Below, in pieces: positions 51,840 through 62,222 of a DNA stretch of 64,000 bases (position 1 is the stretch's first letter; each line of letters starts with the position of its first letter). The translations under genes and the position numbers were made by a program. Under the pieces are notes generated by a model that searched no databases, was not told the origin of the DNA, and worked only from the letters and a program-made list of their open reading frames with translations. This DNA is from Actinomycetota bacterium. Lineage in GTDB: Bacteria > Actinomycetota > Acidimicrobiia > Acidimicrobiales > JAJPHE01. The stretch spans positions 1-64,000 of the forward strand of contig DAHUYE010000090.1 in assembly GCA_027315345.1 (NCBI GenBank). The letters run 5' to 3'.

Positions 51840-53462
51840 CTAGCGGCGGCCGCTCCTCTTGGAGGGTGGCTCGGCCGGCGCCGGGCTCTTCTGGACCGCG
51901 GCCGCCTTCTTGACGGCCGGAGCTTTCTTGACGGCCGGAGCCTTCTTGGTGGCAGGAGCTTTCTGGGTGCTCGGAGCCGCGGCCTTCTTGGGGGCCGGAG
52001 CCGCCTTTTTGGATGAAGCCGCCTTCTTGGCCGAACCCGGCCCCGGTGCCTTCGTGGCCGGAGCCTTCTTGGCGCCCACCGACTTCGTCGCCACCGCCGC
52101 CTTCTTGGCCGGAGCCGCCGCCTTCTTGGCCGGAGCCGCCGCCTTCGTGGCCGGAGCCGCCGCCTTCTTGGCCGGAGCCGCCGCCTTCTTGGCCGGAGCG
52201 GCCGCCTTCTTGGCCGGAGCCGCCGCCTTCTTGGCCGGAGCGGCCGCCTTCTTGGCCGGAGCCGCCGCCTTCTTGGCCGGAGCCGCCGCCTTCTTGGCCG
52301 GAGCCGCCGCCTTCTTGGCCGGAGCCGCCGCCTTCTTGGCCGGAGCGGCCGCCTTCTTGGCGGTCGCCACCTTCTGAGTGGCTGCGGTCTTCCTGACGGT
52401 CCTGGATTGGGCCGGGGCCTTCCCGGCGGCCGACTTCCTGCCCCTCCCCGAGCCGGACTTCTCCCCCGCCGGTTGGGACTCGGCTATCTCCGCCTCCACC
52501 GTCTCGTCCTGGGGGGAGCCGGAGACGTGGGCGAAGCCGGGCAGAGCCAGTTCGATCCCCCGCCGCTGGGGGTCGAGGGCCTGGAGGACGAAGCTATGCC
52601 GGTCTCCCCGGTTGAGGATCTCCCGGGCGCTGCGGGGCGGCGGATCGCCCATTCCGGCCAGGGGCAGGTAGCACTTGGCCCCCTGGGCGGTGATGAAGCA
52701 CCCGTGGGAGGCGAAGCTGTCAACCTCGCCCTCGACCTCGGAACCGAGCGGGTGGTCAGCGATGAACTGGATGAAGGTCAGCGGGTCGTTGAGGGCCTCG
52801 GGAGGGGGTCCTGCCCCCCGGCGGCGGCGCCGGCGGCCGGAGCCGGGCGCCTCCGGGGAGACCACCTCCTCGGTGGCGGCGGCGATGGCGTCGGACAGGC
52901 CGGCTTTGGGCCGGGACGTGCCTGTGGCGGCTCCGGGCCGGGGCGGGGGCGCCTTGGGCACCGGCATGGGCCGGCTGGCCTCCTTGGAGCCGATCCGGAC
53001 CCGGGTCTTGCGCGCCTCGCGCATCGAATCCCGGCTCTTGGGGCCCCGGACGGGGTTCCGGGGCGTGAAGATCCACCCTATGCCGGGGACCGGCTTGCCC
53101 CCGATCAGGCGGTCCTTGGTGAAGAGCCACTCGTACTCACCGTGGAACTCCTGGAAGGAGTCGTTGGACAGGACGGTGGCACCGGAGCGATCGGCGATGC
53201 GCAGGAGGAAGGCGTCCCCGCGCCCGATGGCGCCGGCAGGGGGAGAGACCATCTCCCCGTGGGCGACGGCATCATCGAAGGCCGACCGCTCCGAGTTGTC
53301 TATCCGGTGGCCGAAGGTGGCATCGACCACCACGGTGATCTCGGCGTGGGGAAACTCATTATGGAACTCGCGCACGGCTTCATCGAGCTGGGCGAGACTG
53401 GGGATCGAACGGCCCTCGGTGGCGATGTTGGACCCGTCGACCACTACGTGGGTGAACGGCAT
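51840..53462 (-). CDS. NYN nuclease - S1-like domain - histone-H1-like tail fusion protein
   Basis: The 540-residue protein has three parts. Residues 1-150 form a NYN/PIN-like nuclease: VVVDGSNIATEG (Asp9), VVVDATFGHRI (Asp47), GRGDAFLLRIAD (Asp83) and TVLSNDSFQEF (Asp101) give the acidic tetrad. After a basic linker with six Arg (210-215), residues ~238-309 resemble an S1/OB RNA-binding domain (EVEGEVDSFASHGCFIT). The last ~200 residues are Lys/Ala/Pro-rich with 12 tandem KKAAAPA heptads, like histone H1 or the mycobacterial HupB tail. The parts suggest an RNase that also binds RNA or DNA. The ATG at 53462 is preferred; a GTG 9 codons upstream is possible. Confidence 0.8.
   Translation of the reverse strand: MPFTHVVVDGSNIATEGRSIPSLAQLDEAVREFHNEFPHAEITVVVDATFGHRIDNSERSAFDDAVAHGEMVSPPAGAIGRGDAFLLRIADRSGATVLSNDSFQEFHGEYEWLFTKDRLIGGKPVPGIGWIFTPRNPVRGPKSRDSMREARKTRVRIGSKEASRPMPVPKAPPPRPGAATGTSRPKAGLSDAIAAATEEVVSPEAPGSGRRRRRRGAGPPPEALNDPLTFIQFIADHPLGSEVEGEVDSFASHGCFITAQGAKCYLPLAGMGDPPPRSAREILNRGDRHSFVLQALDPQRRGIELALPGFAHVSGSPQDETVEAEIAESQPAGEKSGSGRGRKSAAGKAPAQSRTVRKTAATQKVATAKKAAAPAKKAAAPAKKAAAPAKKAAAPAKKAAAPAKKAAAPAKKAAAPAKKAAAPAKKAAAPAKKAAAPATKAAAPAKKAAAPAKKAAVATKSVGAKKAPATKAPGPGSAKKAASSKKAAPAPKKAAAPSTQKAPATKKAPAVKKAPAVKKAAAVQKSPAPAEPPSKRSGRR
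52099..52350. repeat. Twelve 21-bp tandem units encoding KKAAAPA heptads
   Basis: Twelve contiguous 21-bp units are almost identical at the DNA level. Differences are one Lys-to-Thr unit (52141-52161) and three units with a silent GCG-for-GCC swap; a degenerate 13th unit follows. Such uniformity points to recent expansion by slippage or recombination. Each unit is a multiple of three, so copy-number change keeps the frame. Confidence 0.9.
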
Positions 53463-53577
53463 GTTCCGGGTAGTCAAGCATCCAGCCACCCCGGGAGTGG
53501 GTGACCGGGGCAGCCTTTACCATGGTCAGCCAACCGGTCAGAACCGGCTACGGAGCGTCAGGGAACAGGGAGCGGGG

Positions 53578-54189
53578 ATGATCAGGGCAGCACTGTTCGA
53601 CTTCGGCGGGGTCGTCCTGTCGAGCCCCTTCGAGGCCTTCGCCCGCTACGAGGCCGTCCAGGGTCTGCCCCCCGGATTCCTCCGGGGCCTCAATGCCACC
53701 AACCCCGACACCAATGCCTGGGCCCGGCTGGAGCGCAGCGAGGTCCTCTTCGAGGAGTTCTGCCTCCTCTACGAGGAGGAGGCCGCCCAGGCCGGGGGCT
53801 CCATCGACGCCCGCCAGGTCATGGCCCTGCTGGCCGGGGAGCTGCGCCCGGCCATGGTCCAGGCCGTCAAGCGTTGCCGGGAGCGGCTCAAGACCGCCTG
53901 CCTGACCAACAACTTCGTCACCGGCCCCGGGTCACGCCGGATCGGGATGGACGAGATGTTCGACGCCGTCATCGAGTCCAGTCGGGTGGGAGTGCGCAAG
54001 CCCGATCCCCGCTTTTACACCTTGGCCTGCGAGATGCTGGAGATCGAGCCCAGCGAGGCCGTCTTCCTGGACGATCTGGGCGTCAACCTGAAGCCGGCCC
54101 GGGAGATGGGGATGACCACCATCAAGGTGGAGGACCCCGACATCGCCATCAAGGCGCTGGAAGAGGTGGTCGGCTTCTCCCTGAGTTGA
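53578..54189 (+). CDS. HAD-superfamily hydrolase with altered motif I
   Basis: The 203-residue protein starts AALFDFGGVVLSS: the nucleophile Asp8 is present but the second Asp of DxD is Gly, as in the epoxide-hydrolase N-domain/ACAD10-like branch. The later motifs are normal: LTNNF (motif II), VGVRKPDPRFY (Lys) and VFLDDLGVNLKPAREMGM (acidic pair). The branch phosphatase activity is often weak or unknown. The ATG follows AGGGAGCGGGG. A TACCAT hexamer at 53518-53523 may be its -10. It stands alone between NYN and kgd. Confidence 0.85.
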   Translation: MIRAALFDFGGVVLSSPFEAFARYEAVQGLPPGFLRGLNATNPDTNAWARLERSEVLFEEFCLLYEEEAAQAGGSIDARQVMALLAGELRPAMVQAVKRCRERLKTACLTNNFVTGPGSRRIGMDEMFDAVIESSRVGVRKPDPRFYTLACEMLEIEPSEAVFLDDLGVNLKPAREMGMTTIKVEDPDIAIKALEEVVGFSLS

Positions 54190-54239
54190 CCTGAGTTGAC
54201 GCCGGCGCCGGACCTATGACGACACGGGCCGTCAGCGGG

Positions 54240-57200
54240 TCAGCCCAGCGCCCGCCGCAGGATGTCCTCGGTCTCCAGTTGGTGGATGGCCGCTACCCCC
54301 GCCGCCGGGCTGGCCGACTCGGCCCGGCTGACGTGAACCAGTTCGAAGTCCTGGCGCAGGGCCCGGTGCAGGCGGCCGTGGACGAAGGACCACGCCCCCA
54401 TGTTTTCCGGCTCCTCCTGGAGCCAGACCACCCGGGAGGCGGAGCTGTAGCGGGCCAGCAGGGCGGCTATCTCGTCCTCCGGCCAGGGGTAGAGCTGCTC
54501 GACCCGGACCACGGCCACGGTGTCCTGCATCGACTGCGCATCCCGCTGGGCCATGGCGTCATAGGCCACCTTGCCCGAGCACAGGACGATGCGCTCCACC
54601 TTGGAGGGATCGGTGACGTTCGGGTCATCCAGGACGTGGGCGAACGAACCTGACTCCAGGTCCGTCACCGGGGAACGGGACTGCCGGGCCCGGAGCAGCG
54701 ACTTGGGGGTCAGCACCACCAGGGGTGTCCTCGTCTCCCGCCGGACCTGGCGGCGAAGAACGTGGAAGTACTGGGCGGCGGTGGTCGGATTGACCACGGA
54801 GAGGTTCCCGCCGGCGCAGAGGATGAGGAAGCGCTCCATGCGGGCCGAGGAATGCTCGGGACCCTGGCCCTCGTAGCCGTGGGGCAGAAGGAGGATCAGG
54901 CCCGAGTTCTGGCCCCACTTGTCCTCGGCGGCCACGATGAACTGGTCGATGATGATCTGGGCTCCGTTGACGAAGTCACCGAACTGGGCCTCCCAGGCCA
55001 CCAGCGCATCCCGGTGCTCGACGGAGTACCCGTATTCGAAACCGAGGGCGGCGTACTCGCTGAGGAGGGAGTCGTAGACGAAGAAGCGGCCGGCAGGGCG
55101 GTCCTCCCCCGCCAGGGTGGACAGCGGCACATGTTCTTCACCGGTGCGGTAGTCGACCAGGACCGAATGGCGCTGGCTGAAGGTGCCCCGGCGGGTGTCC
55201 TGACCGGACAGACGGACGTCGGTGCCCTCGATGAGCAGGCTGCCCAGGGCCAAGGCCTCCCCCAGGGACCAGTCGACCTCACCCGATCCGTACAGCTTCG
55301 CCCTGGCCTCGAGCTGGCGGGCCAGCTTGGGATGAACGGTGAAGCCGTCCGGGGCGGCGGTGACGGTGGCAGCGATGGCATCTAGCCGATCCCTCGGCAC
55401 ACCGGTCAGAGTCGGGGGCGCCGGCTTGGGATTGGCCGGAGGCGCCGGCAGGGCCGTGGGCCGGGGCGGCGCCGAGGAGCGGGTCTCGTCCAGGGCCACC
55501 TGGAGGCGGGCGCTGAAGTCGGACAGCGACTTTTCCGCCTCGTCCAGGGTGATGTCGCCCCGGCGCACCAGGGTCTCGGTGTAGAGCTTGCGCACGGAGC
55601 GGTGTTGATCGATCAACTCGTACATGCGCGGCTGGGTGTAGCTCGGCTCATCGCCCTCGTTGTGGCCGAACCGGCGATAGCAGACCATGTCGATGACCAC
55701 GTCTTTGTGGAAGGCCTGGCGGAAGGCCAGAGCCAGCCGGCCCACGCGCACACAGGCCTCGGGGTCGTCCCCGTTGACATGGAATATGGGGGCCTGGACC
55801 ATCTTGGCCACGTCGGTCGGGTACACAGAGGACCGGGCCGACTCGGGACCGGTGGTGAAACCGAGCTGGTTGTTGATGACCAGATGGATTGTGCCGCCGG
55901 TGCGGTAACCGCTCAGCTGGGACAGGTTGAAGGTCTCGGCCACCACGCCCTGGCCGGCGAAGGCGGCGTCCCCGTGCACCAGCAGGGACAGCACCGGATA
56001 GGCCTCCGGGTCGGGATGCAGATCCTGCTTGGCCCGGCCCATGCCTTCCACCACGGGATCGACGGCTTCGAGGTGGGATGGATTGGAGGCCAGGGTCAGA
56101 GGGATCTCCACGCCGGACAGCCCGACGAACTTGCCCACCGCCCCCTTGTGGTATTTCACGTCACCGGAGCCCTGAACGGTGTCGGGGTCGATGTCTCCTT
56201 CGAACTCGCGGAACATCTCCCGGTAGGACTTGCCCACGATGTTGGCGAGCACATTGAGCCGGCCCCGGTGGGCCATGCCCATGACCGCCTCGGTGATACC
56301 GCGCTTGGCCGCCTCGTCCAGGATGGCGTCGAGGAGCGGAATGGCGGACTCACCGCCTTCGAGGCCGAAACGCTTCTGTCCGACGTATTTGGTGTGCAGA
56401 AACCGCTCGAAAGCTTCGGCGTCGTTGAGCCGCTCCAGGACGTGGCGCTGCTCCTCCGGGCCAAGCTCGGTGTGCACCCCTTCGACCTGGTTCTGAATCC
56501 AGCGCTTCTGCTCCGGATCCTGGATGTGCATGTACTCGACGCCGGTTGTGCGGCAGTAGGCGTCCCGCAGGACTCCGAGGATGTCCCCGAGAGTCATGAC
56601 GTCACGGTTGGCCAGGCCGTCGGTCAGGAACTCCCGATCCAGATCCCAGATGGTGAGGCCGTAAGTGGCCGGGTCGAGCTCGGCATGCATGCGCGGCTCT
56701 TTGACCGCCAGCGGGTCCAGATCGGCGATGAGGTGGCCCCGCACCCGGTACATGTTGATCAGGGTCTGGACGTGGACCTGCTTCTCCAAACGGGAGCGGT
56801 CCCGGTCCACCGGGTTGGTGTCATCCCGCCAGGCCACCGGCTCGTAGGGGACCTCCATGGACCGGAAGACATCCTCGTAGAAGCCGCCCTCCCCCAGCAG
56901 ATAGCGGTGGACCCGGGCCAGGAACTCACCCGACTCGGCGCCCTGGATGATGCGGTGGTCGTAGGTGGAGGTCAGGGTGACCACCTTGGAGACGCCCAAC
57001 TCGGCCAGCATCCGGGGATCGGCGGCCTGGAACCCGGCCGGGTGCTCGATGGCGCCCACCCCGACGATGAGCCCCTGACCGGGCATGAGGCGGGGCACGG
57101 AGTGGACCGTTCCCAACGTCCCCGGGTTGGTGATGGTGACGGTCGTGCCGGCCAGGTCATCGGCCCCGGCCTTGCCGTTCCGCACCTTGCGGATCAGGTC

Positions 57201-57959
57201 CTCGTAGGCCAGCCAGAAGGCCCGGAACTCAAGGGTGTCGGCCTGCCGGATGCAGGGCACCATCAAGGTGCGGGATCCGTCCGGGCGGGCCAGGTCGACG
57301 GCCATGCCCAGGCCGACGTGTTGGTGGCGCACCACGCCCGGCGTGCCCTTCTCGTCAATGCCGGCCACAAAGGTCGAGTTCATGACCGGGACGTCGGCCA
57401 GGGCCCGGACCACGGCGTAGGCGATGAGGTGGGTGAAGCTCACCTTTCCGCCCCGGCCCCGGGCCAGGTGATTGTTGATGACCTTGCGGTTCACCTCCAG
57501 CAGCCGGGCGGGAACCTCCCGCACGCTGGTGGCGGTGGGGACCCCGAGGCTGGCCTCCATGTTGGAGACCACCCGGGCGGCCGCTCCCCGCAGCGGCCTG
57601 GGTTCCTCGGCAGCGGGGGGGACGGCCGGGGCGGCTGCAGCCGGGGCCGCCTTGACAGCCCCGTTGGCGGGGACGGCCTGGAGCGGGGCCAAGGGGGGCG
57701 AAGAAGCGGCCGGAACGGAGGCGGCGGAAGCGGATGGGACCGGCGCGGCAGGAGCGCCAGCTGCGGCGGGAGCAGTCGCGGTGGGGGCGGCGGACGGGGC
57801 GGGAGGGGATGTGCGGGCCTCATCACCGCGGCGGTAATCGCTGAAGAACTCCCGCCAGCTCTCGCTCACCGACTCGGGGTTCTGGCGGTACTGCTCGTAC
57901 ATCTCATCCACCAGCCACGCATTGGGGCCAAAGGACTGGCGGGACCCGGTTTCGACCAT
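54240..57959 (-). CDS. kgd: Multifunctional 2-oxoglutarate metabolism enzyme (Kgd / OdhA-like SucA fusion)
   Basis: Kgd combines an E2-type succinyltransferase and an E1 2-oxoglutarate decarboxylase/dehydrogenase in one 1239-residue protein, the actinobacterial form of the TCA-cycle complex. The order is: a lipoamide-independent N-terminal helix ([16 protein letters not shown]), an Ala/Pro linker (~50-110), the acyltransferase core ([41 protein letters not shown]), then the E1 ThDP domain ([60 protein letters not shown]). It is the usual mycobacterial arrangement. The lipoyl E2 partner is not here. It is divergent from ettA. Confidence 0.96.
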   Translation of the reverse strand: MVETGSRQSFGPNAWLVDEMYEQYRQNPESVSESWREFFSDYRRGDEARTSPPAPSAAPTATAPAAAGAPAAPVPSASAASVPAASSPPLAPLQAVPANGAVKAAPAAAAPAVPPAAEEPRPLRGAAARVVSNMEASLGVPTATSVREVPARLLEVNRKVINNHLARGRGGKVSFTHLIAYAVVRALADVPVMNSTFVAGIDEKGTPGVVRHQHVGLGMAVDLARPDGSRTLMVPCIRQADTLEFRAFWLAYEDLIRKVRNGKAGADDLAGTTVTITNPGTLGTVHSVPRLMPGQGLIVGVGAIEHPAGFQAADPRMLAELGVSKVVTLTSTYDHRIIQGAESGEFLARVHRYLLGEGGFYEDVFRSMEVPYEPVAWRDDTNPVDRDRSRLEKQVHVQTLINMYRVRGHLIADLDPLAVKEPRMHAELDPATYGLTIWDLDREFLTDGLANRDVMTLGDILGVLRDAYCRTTGVEYMHIQDPEQKRWIQNQVEGVHTELGPEEQRHVLERLNDAEAFERFLHTKYVGQKRFGLEGGESAIPLLDAILDEAAKRGITEAVMGMAHRGRLNVLANIVGKSYREMFREFEGDIDPDTVQGSGDVKYHKGAVGKFVGLSGVEIPLTLASNPSHLEAVDPVVEGMGRAKQDLHPDPEAYPVLSLLVHGDAAFAGQGVVAETFNLSQLSGYRTGGTIHLVINNQLGFTTGPESARSSVYPTDVAKMVQAPIFHVNGDDPEACVRVGRLALAFRQAFHKDVVIDMVCYRRFGHNEGDEPSYTQPRMYELIDQHRSVRKLYTETLVRRGDITLDEAEKSLSDFSARLQVALDETRSSAPPRPTALPAPPANPKPAPPTLTGVPRDRLDAIAATVTAAPDGFTVHPKLARQLEARAKLYGSGEVDWSLGEALALGSLLIEGTDVRLSGQDTRRGTFSQRHSVLVDYRTGEEHVPLSTLAGEDRPAGRFFVYDSLLSEYAALGFEYGYSVEHRDALVAWEAQFGDFVNGAQIIIDQFIVAAEDKWGQNSGLILLLPHGYEGQGPEHSSARMERFLILCAGGNLSVVNPTTAAQYFHVLRRQVRRETRTPLVVLTPKSLLRARQSRSPVTDLESGSFAHVLDDPNVTDPSKVERIVLCSGKVAYDAMAQRDAQSMQDTVAVVRVEQLYPWPEDEIAALLARYSSASRVVWLQEEPENMGAWSFVHGRLHRALRQDFELVHVSRAESASPAAGVAAIHQLETEDILRRALG

Positions 57960-57968
57960 TTAACGAAC

Positions 57969-57974
57969 ATCCTA
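57969..57974 (-). promoter_or_regulatory. Candidate -10 element of kgd
   Basis: TAGGAT (TANNNT) on the minus strand ends nine bases before the kgd ATG, allowing a leader of about two or three bases. No -35 match is clear in the GC-rich gap shared with ettA. Confidence 0.3.
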
Positions 57975-58049
57975 CCGGGCTGGACCGCGGCCCCGACCCG
58001 GCCCTGGGGCGGGGCGGGAGCCCGGCAGGAGGAGGGGTACCGTGCAGGC

Positions 58050-59726
<1,677 letters not shown>

Positions 59727-59740
59727 GCCGCGGCCCAGGC

Positions 59741-59753
59741 GGCCGTAACGGCC
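59741..59753 (+). terminator. Short hairpin after ettA
   Basis: A 5-bp stem (GGCCG with CGGCC) around a TAA loop lies 15 bases after the ettA stop, without a T-run. A second 5-bp inverted repeat (CTCCC ... GGGAG) follows at 59828-59843. The rest of the 198-bp gap to the next gene shows no ORF; an AT-rich CATATAT near 59892 could be part of a promoter. Confidence 0.25.
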
Positions 59754-59924
59754 ATAGACGCCGGGGTCGGGTGCACGGCGGACGCACCCGAGCCCCAGCG
59801 CGAACCAAACATCACACCTCGGAAGGCCTCCCGTCAATGGGAGACCCGGTCCAAACCACCCAAACCGGCCCCAGCCACCCCCTAGGAGGCTCATATATCC
59901 GTCCGGAATGCCGTTAATGACAAC

Positions 59925-60146
59925 GTGGGCAATCTCATCGCCAGAAGCAGGGCGGTGGTCCGGAATGTCGACCCGGGCAACTCGGCCACCTGCCGGCACT
60001 GCGGCGCCCCGGTCAAGTTCGTGGCCCGGGCCGGGCTGCGCCAGGTGATCGCCAACGTCTACTGCGACGGGGTGTGGGACCGGGTCGAGCATTACCACGA
60101 GCCCTGCTACGCCGACGCCGGCCGGCCCCACGGCCGGGTGGCCTGA
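59925..60146 (+). CDS. Small conserved Cys/His-rich protein, 73 residues
   Basis: The product is MGNLIARSRAVVRNVDPGN, then CRHCGAPVKFVARAG, then ANVYCDGVWDRVEHYHEPCY. A CxxC pair, a further Cys and a HYHEPC cluster suggest a zinc site. I recall similar small proteins in actinobacteria but no assigned function. It starts at a GTG without a strong ribosome-binding site; the gene stands alone between ettA and the oxidoreductase. A role alongside EttA in translation is only a guess from proximity. Confidence 0.7.
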   Translation: MGNLIARSRAVVRNVDPGNSATCRHCGAPVKFVARAGLRQVIANVYCDGVWDRVEHYHEPCYADAGRPHGRVA

Positions 60147-60222
60147 GCCGACCCGGGGCTCCGTCGAACCCGGGCCCCGCCCTGCGGGTTACCGTGCCCC
60201 CCGACGAAGCGGGAGGTGAGCC

Positions 60223-61254
60223 GTGCGGCTCGGGGCGGGGATCGGGCGGGGAAGTCCGGAGCAGATAAGGGCCCGGGCCCAGCGGCTGGAGGCGGCCGGC
60301 ATCGATGTGCTGTGGGTGGCCGAGCTCTACGGCCTGGACGGGGTGAGCCTGATGGGCTTCCTGGCTGGGGTGACCGAGAGGGTGCAGATCGGCTCCTCGA
60401 TCCTCACCTTCTACTCCCGGACCCCCACCCTGCTGGCCATGAGCGCGGCCGGGGTGGACGCCCTGTCCGGGGGCCGCTGCATCCTCGGCATCGGCGCTTC
60501 CGGGCCCCAGGTCATCGAGGGCTTCCACGGGGTCCCCTACGAGGCGCCGGTGGGACGGACCCGGGAGGTCATCGACATTTGCCGGAAGGTGTGGAAGCGG
60601 GAGCCGACCAGCTACTCGGGCCGCTACTACACCCTGCCGGTGCCCGAAGACCAGGGCACCGGCCTGGGCAAGCCACTGCGGATGATCGACCATCCGGTAC
60701 GCGACCGGATCCCCGTCTATGTGGCCGCCATCGGCCCGGCCAACGTGGAGATGGTGGCCCGCACCGCCGAAGGCTGGATTCCCATCTTCTTCTGGCCGGA
60801 GAAGGCCGGGGAGGTCTGGGGCGGTTCCCTGGGCGCCGGCCGGGCCAACCGCGACCCGGAGCTGGGCGAACTGGAGATCGTGGCGGGGGGCACCGTCATC
60901 ATCGGTGACGACGTCGAGCACCTGCGGGAGAGCGCCCGTCCCAACCTGGCCCTCTACATCGGGGGGATGGGGGCCAGGGGGCGCAACTTCTACAACGACC
61001 TGGCCGGCCGCTACGGCTACGAGAAGGACGCGGCCGCCATCCAGGATGCCTACCTGGACGGACGCAAGGACGAAGCCGCCGCCCTGGTCCCGGAAGGCCT
61101 GATCGAGGCCACCACCCTCATCGGGCCGGCCGGCTTCGTCCGGGACCGGGTGGCCGCCTACCGAGCCGCCGGGGTCAGCATTCTCAACGTCAACGCCCCC
61201 GGGCCAGACGCCGAGTCCACCATCGCCCAGGTCCGGGAGTGGGCCGAGGCCTGA
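60223..61254 (+). CDS. LLM-class (luciferase-like) flavin/F420-dependent oxidoreductase
   Basis: The 343-residue TIM-barrel protein has the LLM pattern: AGIDVLWVAELYGLDGVSLM, ERVQIGSSILTFYSRTPTLL, LGIGASGPQVIEGFHGVPY and RTREVIDICRKVWKREP, with the IPVYVAAIGPANVEMVARTA and GWIPIFFWPE substrate segments. Such proteins in actinobacteria mostly use F420; FMN remains possible. It starts at a GTG behind GGGAGGTGAG. It lies 40 bp upstream of an epimerase gene and is probably co-transcribed with the next two. Confidence 0.88.
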   Translation: MRLGAGIGRGSPEQIRARAQRLEAAGIDVLWVAELYGLDGVSLMGFLAGVTERVQIGSSILTFYSRTPTLLAMSAAGVDALSGGRCILGIGASGPQVIEGFHGVPYEAPVGRTREVIDICRKVWKREPTSYSGRYYTLPVPEDQGTGLGKPLRMIDHPVRDRIPVYVAAIGPANVEMVARTAEGWIPIFFWPEKAGEVWGGSLGAGRANRDPELGELEIVAGGTVIIGDDVEHLRESARPNLALYIGGMGARGRNFYNDLAGRYGYEKDAAAIQDAYLDGRKDEAAALVPEGLIEATTLIGPAGFVRDRVAAYRAAGVSILNVNAPGPDAESTIAQVREWAEA

Positions 61255-61294
61255 GCCGTTCCGGAAGGGTCCCCGGGGCTGGCACCATGGCCGC

Positions 61295-62212
61295 ATGAGG
61301 GTGTGCGTAACGGGCAGCAGCGGGCTCATAGGCTCGGCCCTGGTCCGCCGGTTGGAGGCCGACGGCCACGAGGTGGTCCGCCTGATCCGGACCGGCTCGG
61401 GCCGACCTGAACCCGGCACGGCCACCTGGGACCCCGCCGCCGGGGTGGTGGAGCCTTCGGCGCTGGAGGGCACCGAGGCCGTCGTCCATCTGGCCGGAGC
61501 CGGGATCGGGGACCGGCGCTGGAGCGAGGCCTACAAGCGCACCCTGCTGCGCAGCCGGGTGGACGGGACCACGACCATCGCCCAGGCGGTGGCGGCCCGG
61601 GGCCGGGAGGCGCCCGCCCTCATCAGCGGATCAGCCATCGGGTACTACGGCACCGACCGGGGCGACGCCGTCCTGACCGAGGACGACCCCCCGGGCACCG
61701 ACTTCCTGGCCCGGCTGTGCGTCGAGTGGGAAGGCGCCACCGCCCCGGCCCGGCAGGCCGGGGCCCGGGTGGTCCACCTGCGCACGGGCCTGGTGCTGAG
61801 CGCAGCCGGCGGGGTCCTGGCCAAGCAGCTGCCGTTGTTCCGCTTCGGCGTGGGCGGCCGCCTGGGGTCGGGCCGGCAGTACCAGAGCTGGATCAGCCGC
61901 CACGATGAGGTGGCCGCCATCGTCCATGCCATCCACGACAGCTCGCTGTCCGGGCCGCTCAACCTGACCGCTCCGGACTCCGTCACCAACGCCCGGCTGG
62001 CCACCGCCATCGGGCGGGCCCTGCACCGCCCGTCCGCCCTCAGCGTCCCCGCCCCGGCCATGCGCCTGGTCTTCGGACGGGAGATGGCCGATGAGACGGT
62101 GCTGGCTGGCCAGCGGGTCGCCCCGGCCCGGCTGCTGGGCTCGGGCTTCCACTTCGCCCACACCGATCTGACCGACGCCCTGCGGGCCGCCCTGGCCGAC
62201 CGGGCCAAGTGA
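61295..62212 (+). CDS. TIGR01777-family NAD-dependent epimerase/dehydratase
   Basis: The 305-residue SDR-like protein has the nucleotide loop VTGSSGLIGSALV, the ALISGSAIGYYGTDRG segment that carries the Tyr, and the C-terminal DUF1731 region (AMRLVFGREMADETVLAGQRV). The family is near-universal but its reaction is not known; some are linked to cell division or sugar-nucleotide changes. It starts at an ATG with CACCAT six bases upstream. It overlaps nothing and is 10 bp ahead of the flavoprotein gene. Confidence 0.9.
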   Translation: MRVCVTGSSGLIGSALVRRLEADGHEVVRLIRTGSGRPEPGTATWDPAAGVVEPSALEGTEAVVHLAGAGIGDRRWSEAYKRTLLRSRVDGTTTIAQAVAARGREAPALISGSAIGYYGTDRGDAVLTEDDPPGTDFLARLCVEWEGATAPARQAGARVVHLRTGLVLSAAGGVLAKQLPLFRFGVGGRLGSGRQYQSWISRHDEVAAIVHAIHDSSLSGPLNLTAPDSVTNARLATAIGRALHRPSALSVPAPAMRLVFGREMADETVLAGQRVAPARLLGSGFHFAHTDLTDALRAALADRAK

Positions 62213-62222
62213 CCCCCCGGCG

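Noticed and set aside
52099..52350. CRISPR-like appearance of regular 21-bp units
   Set aside because: The units are contiguous without spacers and keep the frame of a coding sequence.
51859..52377. Plus-strand frame encoding repeated FLAGAAA units
   Set aside because: It is the antisense reading of the KKAAAPA repeat tract and has no ribosome-binding site or domain.
55602..58049. 816 in-frame codons upstream of ettA
   Set aside because: The stretch is antisense to kgd; the strong AGGAGG site and the EttA-type N-terminus place the start at 58050.
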